Assembly: GCA_015075645.1 (NCBI GenBank)
Contig: JABTUF010000004.1
Location: 248,001-312,000 of the forward strand
Origin: Burkholderiales bacterium
GTDB taxonomy: Bacteria > Pseudomonadota > Gammaproteobacteria > Burkholderiales > Casimicrobiaceae
Reading direction: 5' to 3'
Length of the DNA: 64,000 nt
Shown here: one piece after another, positions 32,128-40,838 of the stretch
Position numbering within the stretch: position 1 is the stretch's first letter
How the letters are laid out: each line of letters opens with the position of its first letter
The notes under the pieces: model-generated
The model's input: the letters and a program-made list of their open reading frames with translations, nothing else
Database searches by the model: none
Told to the model about the DNA's origin: nothing
Made by a program: the position numbers and the translations under genes

Positions 32128-33798
32128 TCACGCCGGATTCTGCGACTGGTACGCGGCCTCGATCCGCTCCTTGAACCGCGCGAGGAGCATCGGCCGCTTC
32201 AGCTTCAGCGTCGGCGTCAGGAGTCCGTTGTCGACGCTCCAGGGCTCTGGAGTCGCAATGACGCGCCGCACGCGCATCCAGCGCGGGAACGCCTTCAACT
32301 GCTCGTTGGCGCGGCGGACGAGCGTCTTCTCGTCGGCTTCCTGCGACACCGCCAGCAGGACGACGTAGGGGCGGCCCTCGCCGACGAGCATCGCCTGCTC
32401 GAACACCGGATCGTGCAGGATCGCGAACTCGCAGTCCTGCGGCGGCAGCTTCTCGCCGTTCGACATCACGAGGATGTCCTTGGCGCGACCGCGGATCGCG
32501 ATGCGGCCCTCGCGGAACTCGGCCAGATCCCCTGTATGCAGCCAGCCGTCGGCGTCGACCGACGCGCGGGTCGCCTCCTCGTTCTGCCAGTAGCCCAGCA
32601 TCACGTTCTCGCCGCGCGCGAGGAGTTCGCCGTTGTCGGCGAGCTTCGTCTCGACGCCGTCGAGCGCGCGACCGACGGTGTCCGGCCGGTTGTCGGAGAG
32701 GCGGTTGACCGAGATCACCGGCGAGGCCTCGGTCATCCCGTAGCCCTGCAGCATCGGCAGTCCGAGCCCGATGAACGTGCGCGCGAGCGAGGGATCGAGC
32801 GCGGCCCCCCCGACGACGACGAGCCGCAGCCGGCCGCCCATGCGCGCGAGGATCGGCTTCGCGACGAAGCGGCGCAGCGCGCGCAGGATCAGCCGGTCGC
32901 GCAAGCGCGGGCGACCCTGCTCGACGATCCAGCCGCGCGCGACGCAGGCGTCGAACAGGCGCTTCTTCGCCGGAGCATTCGCGAGCGTCTGGTCGATGCG
33001 CTGGGCGAACTTCTCGAAGATGCGCGGCACCGCGAACATCGCGGTCGGCGCCTGCGACGCGAGGTCCTCGGCGATCTGCGGCACGCCGCGCGCGTAGGCG
33101 ACCTGCGCGCCGACCGCGAGCGGCAGGTAGTAGCCGCCGGTGCGCTCGAACATGTGCGACAGCGGCAGGATCGACAGGAACCGGTCGTCGGCGCGCGCCA
33201 TGCCGGTCGCGATGCACATGTCCACGTTCGAACGGATGTTCCGGTGCGAGAGCATCACCCCCTTCGGCCGGCCGGAGGTGCCCGAGGTGAAGCAGATCGT
33301 CGCGAGCGTCTCGGGCGCGACCCCCCGCACCTCGAACGGCCGGTCCGCCGCGGGCAGGAAGCGCTCGACCGTCGTGTCGGGTTCGTCCGCGTCGGCGCGC
33401 AGCACGACGATCGGCGGGATCGCGTGTTCTCCCGCGAGCTTGCGGATCGCCTCGGCCATGCGGCTGCCGTCGACGACGAGGAGCCGCGACTGCGCATGCG
33501 CGGCGCACCACGCGATGTTGTCGGGATTGTCGTCGACGTAGAGCGGCACGACGACGAGCCCCATCCCGAGCGCCGCCTGGTCGATCGCGATCCACTGCAC
33601 GCCGTTCTTCACCGCGAGCGCGACGCGGTCGCCGGGGGCGAATCCGTCGCGCCGGAACGCCGCCTGCCACTCTGCCGCGCGCGCCGCGACCTGCGGCGCG
33701 GTCACGTCCTCCCAGCGCTCGCCGGTCCAGTGGCGCCAGAGCGCGCGTTCCGGTCGGGCGAGCGAACGTTCGAGCAGATGCGCGAGGTTGTCGTTCAT
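32128..33798 (-). CDS. AMP-dependent long-chain acyl-CoA synthetase (FadD15-like)
   Basis: 556 residues. The AMP-binding P-loop TICFTSGTSGRPKGVMLSHRN, the A5 block LQGYGMTEASPVISVN and the signature DGWLHTGDLAEFREGRIAIRGRAKDILVMSNGEKLPP are intact, and the C-terminal lysine region is LLTPTLKLKRPML. The motif GRAKDILVMSNGEK is typical of the FAA1/FadD15-like group rather than E. coli FadD. It makes acyl-CoA from fatty acids; its position beside PHA- and wax-ester-type genes suggests feeding storage lipid synthesis, complementing the FadD at 6449. Start ATG 33798 is set by MNDNLAHLLERSLAR, the expected N-terminus. Confidence 0.9.
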   Translation of the reverse strand: MNDNLAHLLERSLARPERALWRHWTGERWEDVTAPQVAARAAEWQAAFRRDGFAPGDRVALAVKNGVQWIAIDQAALGMGLVVVPLYVDDNPDNIAWCAAHAQSRLLVVDGSRMAEAIRKLAGEHAIPPIVVLRADADEPDTTVERFLPAADRPFEVRGVAPETLATICFTSGTSGRPKGVMLSHRNIRSNVDMCIATGMARADDRFLSILPLSHMFERTGGYYLPLAVGAQVAYARGVPQIAEDLASQAPTAMFAVPRIFEKFAQRIDQTLANAPAKKRLFDACVARGWIVEQGRPRLRDRLILRALRRFVAKPILARMGGRLRLVVVGGAALDPSLARTFIGLGLPMLQGYGMTEASPVISVNRLSDNRPDTVGRALDGVETKLADNGELLARGENVMLGYWQNEEATRASVDADGWLHTGDLAEFREGRIAIRGRAKDILVMSNGEKLPPQDCEFAILHDPVFEQAMLVGEGRPYVVLLAVSQEADEKTLVRRANEQLKAFPRWMRVRRVIATPEPWSVDNGLLTPTLKLKRPMLLARFKERIEAAYQSQNPA

Positions 33799-33911
33799 CG
33801 CAGGCGGGGCTCCACGGGGGTCGCAGCGATTCTGCCGCATCGCCGCCGCGCGCGCCACGCCGGCGGGATCGCTATACTCGCCTTCGTCGCAGCGCCGCCA
33901 CGAAGGCACCC

Positions 33912-34268
33912 ATGGCCACGATCCGCGTCGTCAGGAAGCACGGTCTCACGCAGGCGAAGGCGAAGCTCGCCGCGGAGAAGATGGCGAAGGACCTCCACCG
34001 GCGCTTCGACCTCGTGTGCACCTGGGACGACGACTACTGCCGATTCGAGCGGTCCGGGCTCAACGGCAACATGCGGGTCGACAAGGAGGAGATCACGCTC
34101 GACGTGAAGCTGGGCTTCCTGCTCTCGGCGGTCGCGCCGTCGATCGAGCGCGCGATCCACGAAGAACTCGACGAACTCGTCGGCGAACCGGGCGCGAAGG
34201 CGCCGAAGGCCGCGCCGAAAGCATCGCCGAAGGCTGCCGCGAAACCGTCGTCGAAACGGAAGGGCTAG
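33912..34268 (+). CDS. polyhydroxyalkanoic acid system family protein
   Basis: 118 residues. MATIRVVRKHGLTQAKAKLAAEKMAKDL followed by WDDDYCRFERSGLNGNMRVDKEEITLDVKLGFLLSAVAPSIERAIHEELDELV matches the small PHA-granule-region family (TIGR02610), found near phasin and PHA synthase genes. A Lys/Ala/Pro-rich tail of about 25 residues follows, like those of PhaF-type phasins. A TATACT hexamer at 33873-33878 is a plausible -10 box. Role unknown in detail; a granule-associated function is inferred. Confidence 0.82.
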   Translation: MATIRVVRKHGLTQAKAKLAAEKMAKDLHRRFDLVCTWDDDYCRFERSGLNGNMRVDKEEITLDVKLGFLLSAVAPSIERAIHEELDELVGEPGAKAPKAAPKASPKAAAKPSSKRKG

Positions 34269-34280
34269 CTGTTCCGCGCG

Positions 34281-35021
34281 CTACGGCCCCCGGGGCTTTC
34301 GAGGCAGCGGTGGCTCGGGAAACGGCGCATTCGCGCCGCCGAGGATCGCCTCGACGAGCGCCGTCTCGCGCCTGGCGATCGTCGCGAGGAAGGCATCCGC
34401 CCCGCCCATCCGGCGGAACGCGTCGAAGCCGCGTTCGAGGAACGACTGGAGTTCGGAGAGGCCCGCGAGGTTCGCGGGGCGCCGCATCAGCGTGAGCGCG
34501 CTGCGCAGCATCGGCCGCTTCACGTAGCGGTCGAGCGCCGCGCCGACTTCGCCGATCAGCGCGATCTGGCGGCGGCGATCGGGCGCGCGCCCGGTGCGCC
34601 GGAACGCCCGGCAGTACTCCTCGACGGTGAAATGCGCGTCCGCCCGCGGCAGATGGTCGAGGAGCCTCGCGTCGAGTTCGTGCGACAGCGCGTTCAGCTC
34701 CATCGCCCGCGCCACCGTGCGGATCACGCTCTCGGGCAACAGGCGCGACATCGCGGGCACGATGCGCTTCAGGTCGGCGTCGCGGCGGCTGAAGTCCCGG
34801 TCGCCGTAGAGGTCGTCCTGGAAGAACGCGATCGCGTCGGCGTAGCGCGGATCGCGCGCGAGATCGGCGTAGGTCGACGCGAGCCGCCGCGACTGCCAGG
34901 ACGCGAGCCGTTCCAGCGCTCCGGCGAGGATCGGATTCGACGCGCGCGCGGCATGCAGCGCTTGCACGCGCTCGAGTTCGGCGACGAGTTCGGCGATGGC
35001 CGTTCGCGGGGGAGGCGTCAT
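34281..35021 (-). CDS. FFLEELY motif-type conserved hypothetical protein
   Basis: 246 residues, mostly helical. The segment FFQDDLYGDRDFSRRDADLKRIVPAMSRLLP (residues about 68-98) is the variant of the FFLEELY(G) motif that names this proteobacterial family of unknown function; the first half also has LASWQSRRLASTYADLARDPRYADA. No enzyme motif is visible. It converges on the PHA-system gene with a 12-bp gap. Presence beside storage-lipid genes may be coincidental. Confidence 0.78.
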   Translation of the reverse strand: MTPPPRTAIAELVAELERVQALHAARASNPILAGALERLASWQSRRLASTYADLARDPRYADAIAFFQDDLYGDRDFSRRDADLKRIVPAMSRLLPESVIRTVARAMELNALSHELDARLLDHLPRADAHFTVEEYCRAFRRTGRAPDRRRQIALIGEVGAALDRYVKRPMLRSALTLMRRPANLAGLSELQSFLERGFDAFRRMGGADAFLATIARRETALVEAILGGANAPFPEPPLPRKPRGP

Positions 35022-35089
35022 CGTGGATCGCGCGCGCCGCGACGGCGCGCGGTGCGAGTCTAACGCCTCGACCCGATCCGTCCCGGGGA

Positions 35090-35124
35090 TTTAGGTTGAT
35101 TGCTCTAGCCCCCCGGGCTAGCGT
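35090..35124 (+). promoter_or_regulatory. shared storage-gene promoter box, copy 1 (GMC operon)
   Basis: TTTAGGTTGATTGCTCTAGC starts at 35090. TTGATT (35096-35101) can serve as -35, and TAGCGT (35119-35124) after 17 bp as -10. Between them CTAGCCC and GGGCTAG form a dyad. The same arrangement occurs upstream of both phasin genes (37374 and, on the minus strand, 44245). It lies 45 bp before the exported small-subunit gene. Confidence 0.65.
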
Positions 35125-35168
35125 CCGCGGTGTGATCACGCCAAGCGTGGCGACATGAGCATGTCCCG

Positions 35169-35696
35169 ATGATCCGCATCACCCGCCGACGATTCCTGGC
35201 GGTCGGCGCCGCCGGCGGTGCCGCGCTCGCGCTCGCCGGCGGATACGCGTGGATGCGCGGGCGGCGCGCGTCGCCGGAGATCCGCCGGCTCGACGCGGAT
35301 GCGCTCGCGATCATCCGCGCGATCGTGCCGGCGATGCTCGCCGGTGCGCTGCCCCCCGCGAGCGCGGCCCGCGCGAGCGCGATCGACGAGACCGTCGACG
35401 CGGTGCGCCGCGCCATCGCCGGCCTCGCGCCGGCGGCGCAGGATGAACTCGCGCAACTCTTCGGCCTCCTGGCGACCGGAGTCGGCCGGCGCCTCCTCGC
35501 CGGCGTCGCCTCCTCGTGGCCGGACGCGACGCCCGCCGAAGTCGACGCGTTCCTCGTCGCGTGGCGCGACAGCGGCTGGGCGCTCAAGCGCAGCGCATAC
35601 GACGCGTTGCACCAGTTGACCTTCGCCGCGTGGTACGCGAACCCCCGCTCGTGGGGCGCGATCGGCTATCCGGGACCGCCGGTCCTCGGCGCGTGA
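35169..35696 (+). CDS. Tat-exported gluconate 2-dehydrogenase subunit 3-like protein
   Basis: 175 residues. The N-terminus ITRRRFLAVGAAGGAALALAGGYAW is a twin-arginine signal. The mature part is helical (LDADALAIIRAIVPAMLAG, TVDAVRRAIAGLAPAAQDELAQLFGLL, WRDSGWALKRSAYDALHQLTFAAWYANPRSWGAIGYPGPP), and its ending YDALHQLTFAAWYxxPxSWxxxGYPGPP is typical of the small subunit of gluconate-2-dehydrogenase-like flavoenzymes. It is 4 bp upstream of the GMC flavoprotein gene, so the two form one enzyme, the small subunit probably carrying or anchoring the flavoprotein at the membrane. Confidence 0.82.
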   Translation: MIRITRRRFLAVGAAGGAALALAGGYAWMRGRRASPEIRRLDADALAIIRAIVPAMLAGALPPASAARASAIDETVDAVRRAIAGLAPAAQDELAQLFGLLATGVGRRLLAGVASSWPDATPAEVDAFLVAWRDSGWALKRSAYDALHQLTFAAWYANPRSWGAIGYPGPPVLGA

Positions 35697-35700
35697 GACG

Positions 35701-37326
35701 ATGAGCGCCGCTCCCCTCGCGCGCATCGCGGATCCGATCCGCACCGGCCTCGCCGGCGGCTGGGACGTCGTCGACGCCTCGCGCCTCGCGCAGGACCTCG
35801 CGATCGAGGCCGACGTCGCGATCGTCGGCAGCGGCGCGGGCGGAGGCGTCGCGGCGGAGACGCTCGCGCTCGCGGGGTTGCGCGTCGTGGTCCTGGAGGA
35901 GGGGCCGCTGCGCTCGTCCTCCGACTTCCACATGCGCGAATCGGAGGCGTATCCCGACCTCTATCAGGAATCGGCGGCGCGCAAGACGCGCGACCACGCG
36001 ATCAACATCCTGCAGGGCCGCTGCGTCGGCGGCGGCACCACGGTCAACTGGACGAGTTCGTTCCGCACGCCGGACGTGACGCTCGAGCACTGGGCGCGCA
36101 GGTTCCACCTGCCGGGATACTCCACCGACGACCTCGCGCCCTGGTTCGCCCAGATGGAGGCCCGGCTCGGCATCGCGCCCTGGGAGATCGCGCCGAACGC
36201 GAACAACGCCGCGCTCGCGCGCGGCGCGGCGAAGCTCGGCATCCCGAGTGCGGCGATCCGGCGCAACGTGCGCGCCTGCTGGAACCTCGGCTACTGCGGC
36301 GTCGGCTGTCCGACCAACGCGAAGCAGTCGATGCTGGTCACGACGCTGCCCGCCGCCCTCGATCGCGGCGCGAAGCTGGTGACGCGCGTGCGCGCGGAGC
36401 GGTTCGCGATCGAAGGCGGCCGCGTGACGCGGCTGGAGGCGCGCGCGCTCGATTCCGCCGGCATCGCGCCGACGGCGCGACGCGTGTCCGTCCGCGCGTC
36501 CACATACGTCTGCGCCGCGGGCGCGATCGGCACGCCGGCGCTGCTGCTGCGGAGCGGCGTGCCGGATCCGAACCGCCTCGTCGGCAAGCGCACGTTCCTG
36601 CACCCGACGGTGGTCTCCGCCGCGCTGATGCCGGAGCGCGTCGACGGCTTCGCCGGCGCGCCGCAGACCGTGTACTCGGACCATTACCTCGACAGCCTGC
36701 CTCCCGGAGGCCCGGCCGGATTCAAGCTGGAGGCGCCGCCGGTCCATCCGGTCCTCGCGGCCATCACGCTGACCGGCCACGGCGAGGCGCACTCACGCTG
36801 GATGCGCGCGCTGCCGAACATGCAGGTGCTGATCGCGCTGGTGCGCGACGGCTTCTACGCGGAGAGCCCGGGCGGCTCGGTCGCGCTGCGCGACGACGGC
36901 ACGCCGGTCCTCGACTACCCGCTCAACGCCTACCTGTTCGACGGCATCCGTCGTGCGTTCCGCGCGATGGCCGAGATCCAGTTCGCCGCCGGCGCCCGGC
37001 ACGTGATGCCGGTCCACGGCGACGGCGCGTCGTTCGACAGCGCGGCGGGCGCCCGCGCCGGCATCGACGCCTTCGCGCTCGCGCCGCTCGTGACGCCGGT
37101 GGTGTCCGCGCACGTGATGGGCGGCTGCCCGATGGGCCCCGATCCCGCGAGTTCGGTCGTCGACCCCTCCGGCCGGCACCACGCGCTCGCGAACCTCCAC
37201 GTCATGGACGGCTCGATCTTCCCCACCTCGGTCGGCGCCAATCCGCAGTTGTCGATCTACGCGTTCGCCGCGAAGCTCTCCGCCGGACTCGCGGCGTCGC
37301 TCACCCGGCGTCCGCCGGCCGCGTGA
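35701..37326 (+). CDS. GMC-family FAD-dependent oxidoreductase
   Basis: 541 residues. The FAD-binding motif VAIVGSGAGGGVAAETLA is near residues 38-55, followed by GRCVGGGTTVNWTSSFRTP (GMC signature 1). A Cys-rich loop CWNLGYCGVGCPTNAKQSM comes next, also seen in long-chain alcohol oxidases, and the C-terminal catalytic region is SAHVMGGCPMGPDP...NLHVMDGSIFPTSVGANPQLSIYAFA. It oxidises an alcohol at C-OH; the Cys-rich loop and the neighbouring wax-alcohol genes favour a fatty or other hydrophobic alcohol. It has no signal peptide of its own, so it may be exported with the Tat partner. Substrate is inference. Confidence 0.85.
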   Translation: MSAAPLARIADPIRTGLAGGWDVVDASRLAQDLAIEADVAIVGSGAGGGVAAETLALAGLRVVVLEEGPLRSSSDFHMRESEAYPDLYQESAARKTRDHAINILQGRCVGGGTTVNWTSSFRTPDVTLEHWARRFHLPGYSTDDLAPWFAQMEARLGIAPWEIAPNANNAALARGAAKLGIPSAAIRRNVRACWNLGYCGVGCPTNAKQSMLVTTLPAALDRGAKLVTRVRAERFAIEGGRVTRLEARALDSAGIAPTARRVSVRASTYVCAAGAIGTPALLLRSGVPDPNRLVGKRTFLHPTVVSAALMPERVDGFAGAPQTVYSDHYLDSLPPGGPAGFKLEAPPVHPVLAAITLTGHGEAHSRWMRALPNMQVLIALVRDGFYAESPGGSVALRDDGTPVLDYPLNAYLFDGIRRAFRAMAEIQFAAGARHVMPVHGDGASFDSAAGARAGIDAFALAPLVTPVVSAHVMGGCPMGPDPASSVVDPSGRHHALANLHVMDGSIFPTSVGANPQLSIYAFAAKLSAGLAASLTRRPPAA

Positions 37327-37373
37327 GGCATCGCGCCAACGCGTCGGGCGCCGCGGATCCCGGCGCACCCGTC

Positions 37374-37409
37374 TTTAGGATGTTTCCTCTAGCGCGCTCC
37401 CGCTAGAGT
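37374..37409 (+). promoter_or_regulatory. shared storage-gene promoter box, copy 2 (phasin)
   Basis: TTTAGGATGTTTCCTCTAGC starts at 37374, with the same box as 35090 and 44245. CTCTAGCG (37387-37394) and CGCTAGAG (37401-37408) make a perfect 8-bp inverted repeat whose right arm overlaps TAGAGT (37404-37409), a -10-like hexamer. Binding of a dimeric regulator here would cover the promoter. The phasin ATG is 56 bp downstream. Confidence 0.68.
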
Positions 37410-37464
37410 GGATCGTCGCCCCGGACCTTCCGGGGACCCGCTCACGTTTTCCGAGGAGATTCCG

Positions 37465-37926
37465 ATGGCTGCCCAGCATTCCCCCCGCAATGTCCCCACC
37501 GGCGAAGCGCTGTTCGCCGCCTCGCGCCAGGTCTGGCTCGCCGGCCTGGGCGCCGCGGTCGTGACGCGCGACTGGGCGCAGAACGAAGCCGGCGCGCTGT
37601 TCCGCACGCTGGTCAAGGAAGGCACCGCGGTCGAGTCCCGCACGTTCCGCCTCGTCGGCGAGCGCGTCGAGTCGTCGATCTCGCTCGCCAACGACCTGTG
37701 GCGCCAGACGCGCGGCAGCGTCACCCGGACGGTGAAGCACGCCGCCGACAGCGCGACGACGCTCGTGCGCGAAACGCTGCCGAAGCGGCTCCCGAAGGTC
37801 GAACTGCCGACCGCGTTCCGGGCGAAGCCCGCCGGTACGCGCGCGGCGAAGGCCGTGCGGACGCGCGCCAAGCGCGCCGTCAAGGGCGCGAAGCGCACCG
37901 CCAAGCGCGCGGCGAAGCGCTCGTAG
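37465..37926 (+). CDS. phasin-family PHA granule-associated protein
   Basis: 153 residues. The phasin core begins ALFAASRQVWLAGLGAAVVTRDWAQNEAGALFRTLVKEGTAVESRTFRL, matching the PhaI/PhaF-type domain. The C-terminal 45 residues (RAAKAVRTRAKRAVKGAKRTAKRAAKRS) form a Lys/Arg/Ala tail like histone H1, as in PhaF, which links granules to the nucleoid. GAGGAGA precedes the start. A second, similar phasin with a longer tail is encoded at 43493-44155 on the other strand under a copy of the same promoter box. Confidence 0.88.
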   Translation: MAAQHSPRNVPTGEALFAASRQVWLAGLGAAVVTRDWAQNEAGALFRTLVKEGTAVESRTFRLVGERVESSISLANDLWRQTRGSVTRTVKHAADSATTLVRETLPKRLPKVELPTAFRAKPAGTRAAKAVRTRAKRAVKGAKRTAKRAAKRS

Positions 37927-37984
37927 TCCGCGCCTTTCGGTGCGACACGACGGCCGGCGGCGCGTCCGCGGGCCGTCGACGCGC

Positions 37985-39280
37985 ATGTCCCGAGGCGGCA
38001 CGAAAACCCGCGAGCGCCCGGCGCGCGCACCGCTCACGAAGCGGAGCGCACGCCGCCGGCGCATCGGTCTCGCGCTCGCGGGCGGCGGACCGCTCGGCGG
38101 GATCTACGAGATCGGCGCGCTGCTCGCGCTCGCCGATTCGCTCGAGGGCCTCGACCTCAACGACCTCGAGGTGTACGTCGGCGTGTCGTCCGGCGGCTTC
38201 GTCGCCGCCGCGCTCGCGAACGGCATCTCGCCGGCGCAGATGTACCGGCTCTTCATCGACGACGGCGCCGACGCCGCGCTGAAGCCCGAGGTGTTCCTGA
38301 AGCCCGCGCTGGGCGAGTTCCGCCGGCGCGCGGCGGTGTTCCCCCGCCTCGCCTTCCGCGCGGCGCTGCACTACCTGCGCGACCCGTTCCGCCGCGGCGT
38401 GATGCGGAGCTTCTCGACGCTCGCGAGCGCGGTGCCGACCGGCATGTTCGACAACGGCGCGATCGACGCCTTCCTCGCGCGCGTGTTCTCCGCGAAGGGC
38501 CGCACCAACGACTTCCGCCGTCTCGGCCGCAAGCTCTACCTCGTCGCCACCAACCTCGACACCGGCCTGTCGGTGACCTTCGGCCGGCCCGGCCACGACC
38601 ACGTGCCGATCTCGCGCGCGATCGAGGCGTCGAGCGCGCTGCCGGGCCTCTTCCCGCCGGTCGAGATCGACGGCGATCACTACGTCGACGGCGCGCTCAA
38701 CAAGACGCTGCACGCCTCCGTCGCCCTGGACGAAGGCATCGGGCTGCTGCTGTGCGTCAATCCGCTCGTGCCGTTCGACGCGCCCGGCGCGTCGCGGCGC
38801 GGCCGGCTCTCGGTCGACAAGCTCGACCACGGCGGCCTGCCGCTCGTGCTGTCGCAGACCTTCCGCGCGGTGATCCACTCGCGCATGAAGGTCGGCATGG
38901 AGAAGTACCACCGCCAGTATCCGGGCGCCGACGTCGTGCTGTTCGAGCCCGACCGCGAGGACGTCGACATGTTCTTCGCGAACATCTTCAGCTACTCGCA
39001 GCGCAAGCGCCTGTGCGCGACCGCCTACGCGACGACGCGCCAGAACCTCCGCGCGCGCGCGACGTCGCTCGCGCCCCTCCTCGCGCGCCACGGCATCACG
39101 ATCCGCGAGGACCGCCTCGCCGACGCCGGGCGCGACGTGCGCGCCGCGCTCGTCGATCCGCGGCCGATCCGGGCGGATCCCGCGGCGCGGCGTTCGGTGC
39201 GCTCGACCGCGCGCGAACTCGAGCACACGCTCGACCACCTCGAGCGCTGGATGCGGGCGGGGCGGACCGGAGCGCGGTAG
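37985..39280 (+). CDS. patatin-like phospholipase/esterase
   Basis: 431 residues. The oxyanion-hole motif LALAGGGPLGGIYEIGAL is followed by the serine nucleophile in VGVSSGGFVAAAL and the catalytic Asp in DHYVDGALNKT, so the Ser-Asp dyad is intact. The N-terminus is basic and has no signal peptide; the protein is likely cytoplasmic or bound to membrane or granules. Patatin-like enzymes hydrolyse acyl esters of phospholipids and some act on storage lipids. Start ATG 37985 is chosen over 37940 because the earlier region is Arg-rich and unlike the family. It follows the phasin by 58 bp and may be read through from its promoter. Confidence 0.85.
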   Translation: MSRGGTKTRERPARAPLTKRSARRRRIGLALAGGGPLGGIYEIGALLALADSLEGLDLNDLEVYVGVSSGGFVAAALANGISPAQMYRLFIDDGADAALKPEVFLKPALGEFRRRAAVFPRLAFRAALHYLRDPFRRGVMRSFSTLASAVPTGMFDNGAIDAFLARVFSAKGRTNDFRRLGRKLYLVATNLDTGLSVTFGRPGHDHVPISRAIEASSALPGLFPPVEIDGDHYVDGALNKTLHASVALDEGIGLLLCVNPLVPFDAPGASRRGRLSVDKLDHGGLPLVLSQTFRAVIHSRMKVGMEKYHRQYPGADVVLFEPDREDVDMFFANIFSYSQRKRLCATAYATTRQNLRARATSLAPLLARHGITIREDRLADAGRDVRAALVDPRPIRADPAARRSVRSTARELEHTLDHLERWMRAGRTGAR

Positions 39281-39358
39281 CGGCTCGAACTTCCGGCGTG
39301 GCGGAGCCTCTCCGGCCTTCGCGCCGCTGCGCTACACTTCCGGCAGTCCGGAGACGCG

Positions 39359-40000
39359 ATGGCCGAGAAAAAACGTCCGCGCCGCACGCGCGAGCGCATC
39401 CTCGAGACCGCGCTCGCGCTGTTCAACCTCCACGGTGAGCCCTCGGTCACGACGGCGCACATCGCGGACGAGATGAACATCAGCCCGGGCAACCTGTACT
39501 ACCACTTCCGCAACAAGGACGAGATCATCGGCGAGCTCTACGCCGGCTACGAGGCGGAGGTCGCGCCGCTCTTCGCCGCGCCGCCCGACCGGGCGCCCGA
39601 CGTCGAGGACCTGTGGCTGCTGCTCCACCTGCTGTTCGAGCGAATGTGGGCCTACCGCTTCCTGTTCCGCGATCTGGGCGAGATCGCGTCGCGCAACCGT
39701 CGCGTCGCCACGCGCTACGCGGAACTCGCGCGGCGCGGCGAATCGACCGTGATAGAGTTGTGCAGGGGGATGGTGGCCGCGCGCGCGATGCACGCGAGCG
39801 AACGGGAGATCGCGACGCTCGCGCGAAACGTCGTCGTCGTCGCCACCTACGCGCTCGCGTACCAGGGGATCGGCGCGGGCGCGGCGGACGCGCCTCCCCG
39901 ACTCGACCATGCGGCCTACCAGGTCCTCGCGCTCGTCGCGCCGTACCTGGCGAACGACGGACGAGCGCTGATCGAACGGCTCGGCGAGCAGTATCTCTGA
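39359..40000 (+). CDS. TetR-family transcriptional regulator
   Basis: 213 residues. The helix-turn-helix RERILETALALFNLHGEPSVTTAHIADEMNISPGNLYYHFRNKDEIIGEL is clear. The C-terminal domain (ELYAGYEAEVAPLFAAPPDRAPDVEDLWLLLHLLFERMWAYRFLFRDLGEIASRNRRV) is the TetR_C type seen in regulators near fatty-acid genes. TACACT at 39333-39338 can be a -10 box. It is followed at 14 bp by the TPR-like gene, so both are probably one transcript. Targets unknown, but it sits between granule and wax-ester genes. Confidence 0.88.
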   Translation: MAEKKRPRRTRERILETALALFNLHGEPSVTTAHIADEMNISPGNLYYHFRNKDEIIGELYAGYEAEVAPLFAAPPDRAPDVEDLWLLLHLLFERMWAYRFLFRDLGEIASRNRRVATRYAELARRGESTVIELCRGMVAARAMHASEREIATLARNVVVVATYALAYQGIGAGAADAPPRLDHAAYQVLALVAPYLANDGRALIERLGEQYL

Positions 40001-40014
40001 ACGGGAGAAGCGTC

Positions 40015-40791
40015 ATGGCGAGGAAGTGGACGAAGTTCCCCTACCCCGACAAGTCGATCGATCGGGACGACGCCGCGGTGAAGAAGGCGTGGGCGCGATT
40101 GCATCGCGGAGACGCCGAACCCGCGCCGAAGGACGCCGCCGTACTCGCGGCGTGGACCGCGTTCCACGCCGGGCGGTTCGCCGACGCGGTCGAGGCCGGC
40201 CTCGACGCGGGCGACGCGGGGATCAACGCGGCGGTCAAGGCGCAGGTCGTCTACGCGAGCTACCTCGAGAAGAGCGAGAAGGCGAAGGTCACGCTCTACG
40301 AGGAGGCCGCGGGCTGGGCCGAGGCGCGGCGCGCCAAGGCGCCGAAGGACGCCAACGCGCACTACCTCTACGCCTACGCGCTCGGCCGCTACAGCCAGGG
40401 CATCTCGGTCGCGAAGGCGCTCGCGCAGGGCTACGGCGGCAAGATCAAGGACGCGCTCACCACCGCGATCAAGCTCGAACCGAAGCACGCCGACGCGCAC
40501 ATCGCCTACGGCGCCTACCAGGCCGAGGTGATCGACAAGGTCGGCGGCATCGTCGCCGGCGTCACCTACGGCGCGAAGAAGGATTCCGCGGTCGAGCACT
40601 TCCAGAAGGCGATCAAGCTCCATCCGGATTCCGCGATCGCGCGCATCGAGTACGCGAACGGACTCCTGCTGCTCTACGGCAAGGGGAAGATCGCCGACGC
40701 CGAGAAGCTCTACCGGGAAGCGGCGAAGATCGCGCCCGCCGACGCGATGGAGCGGCTCGACGTCGAGCACGCGAAGGCCGAACTCGAGTAG
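40015..40791 (+). CDS. TPR-like hypothetical protein
   Basis: 258 residues, no signal peptide. The middle and end contain TPR-like helical repeats (AHYLYAYALGRYSQGISVAKALAQGYGGKIKDALTTAIKLEPKHADAHIAYGAYQAEV and AVEHFQKAIKLHPDSAIARIEYANGLLLLYG). The N-terminus, RKWTKFPYPDKSIDRDDAAVKKAWARLHRGDAE, looks specific to the family. GGGAGAAG precedes ATG 40015, and the gene follows the TetR regulator by 14 bp. Probably a protein-interaction partner; function unknown. Confidence 0.8.
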   Translation: MARKWTKFPYPDKSIDRDDAAVKKAWARLHRGDAEPAPKDAAVLAAWTAFHAGRFADAVEAGLDAGDAGINAAVKAQVVYASYLEKSEKAKVTLYEEAAGWAEARRAKAPKDANAHYLYAYALGRYSQGISVAKALAQGYGGKIKDALTTAIKLEPKHADAHIAYGAYQAEVIDKVGGIVAGVTYGAKKDSAVEHFQKAIKLHPDSAIARIEYANGLLLLYGKGKIADAEKLYREAAKIAPADAMERLDVEHAKAELE

Positions 40792-40838
40792 CGGGAAGCC
40801 CAGCGCGACGCCGCAGCGCGCGGCCTCGCGGCCGGGAC

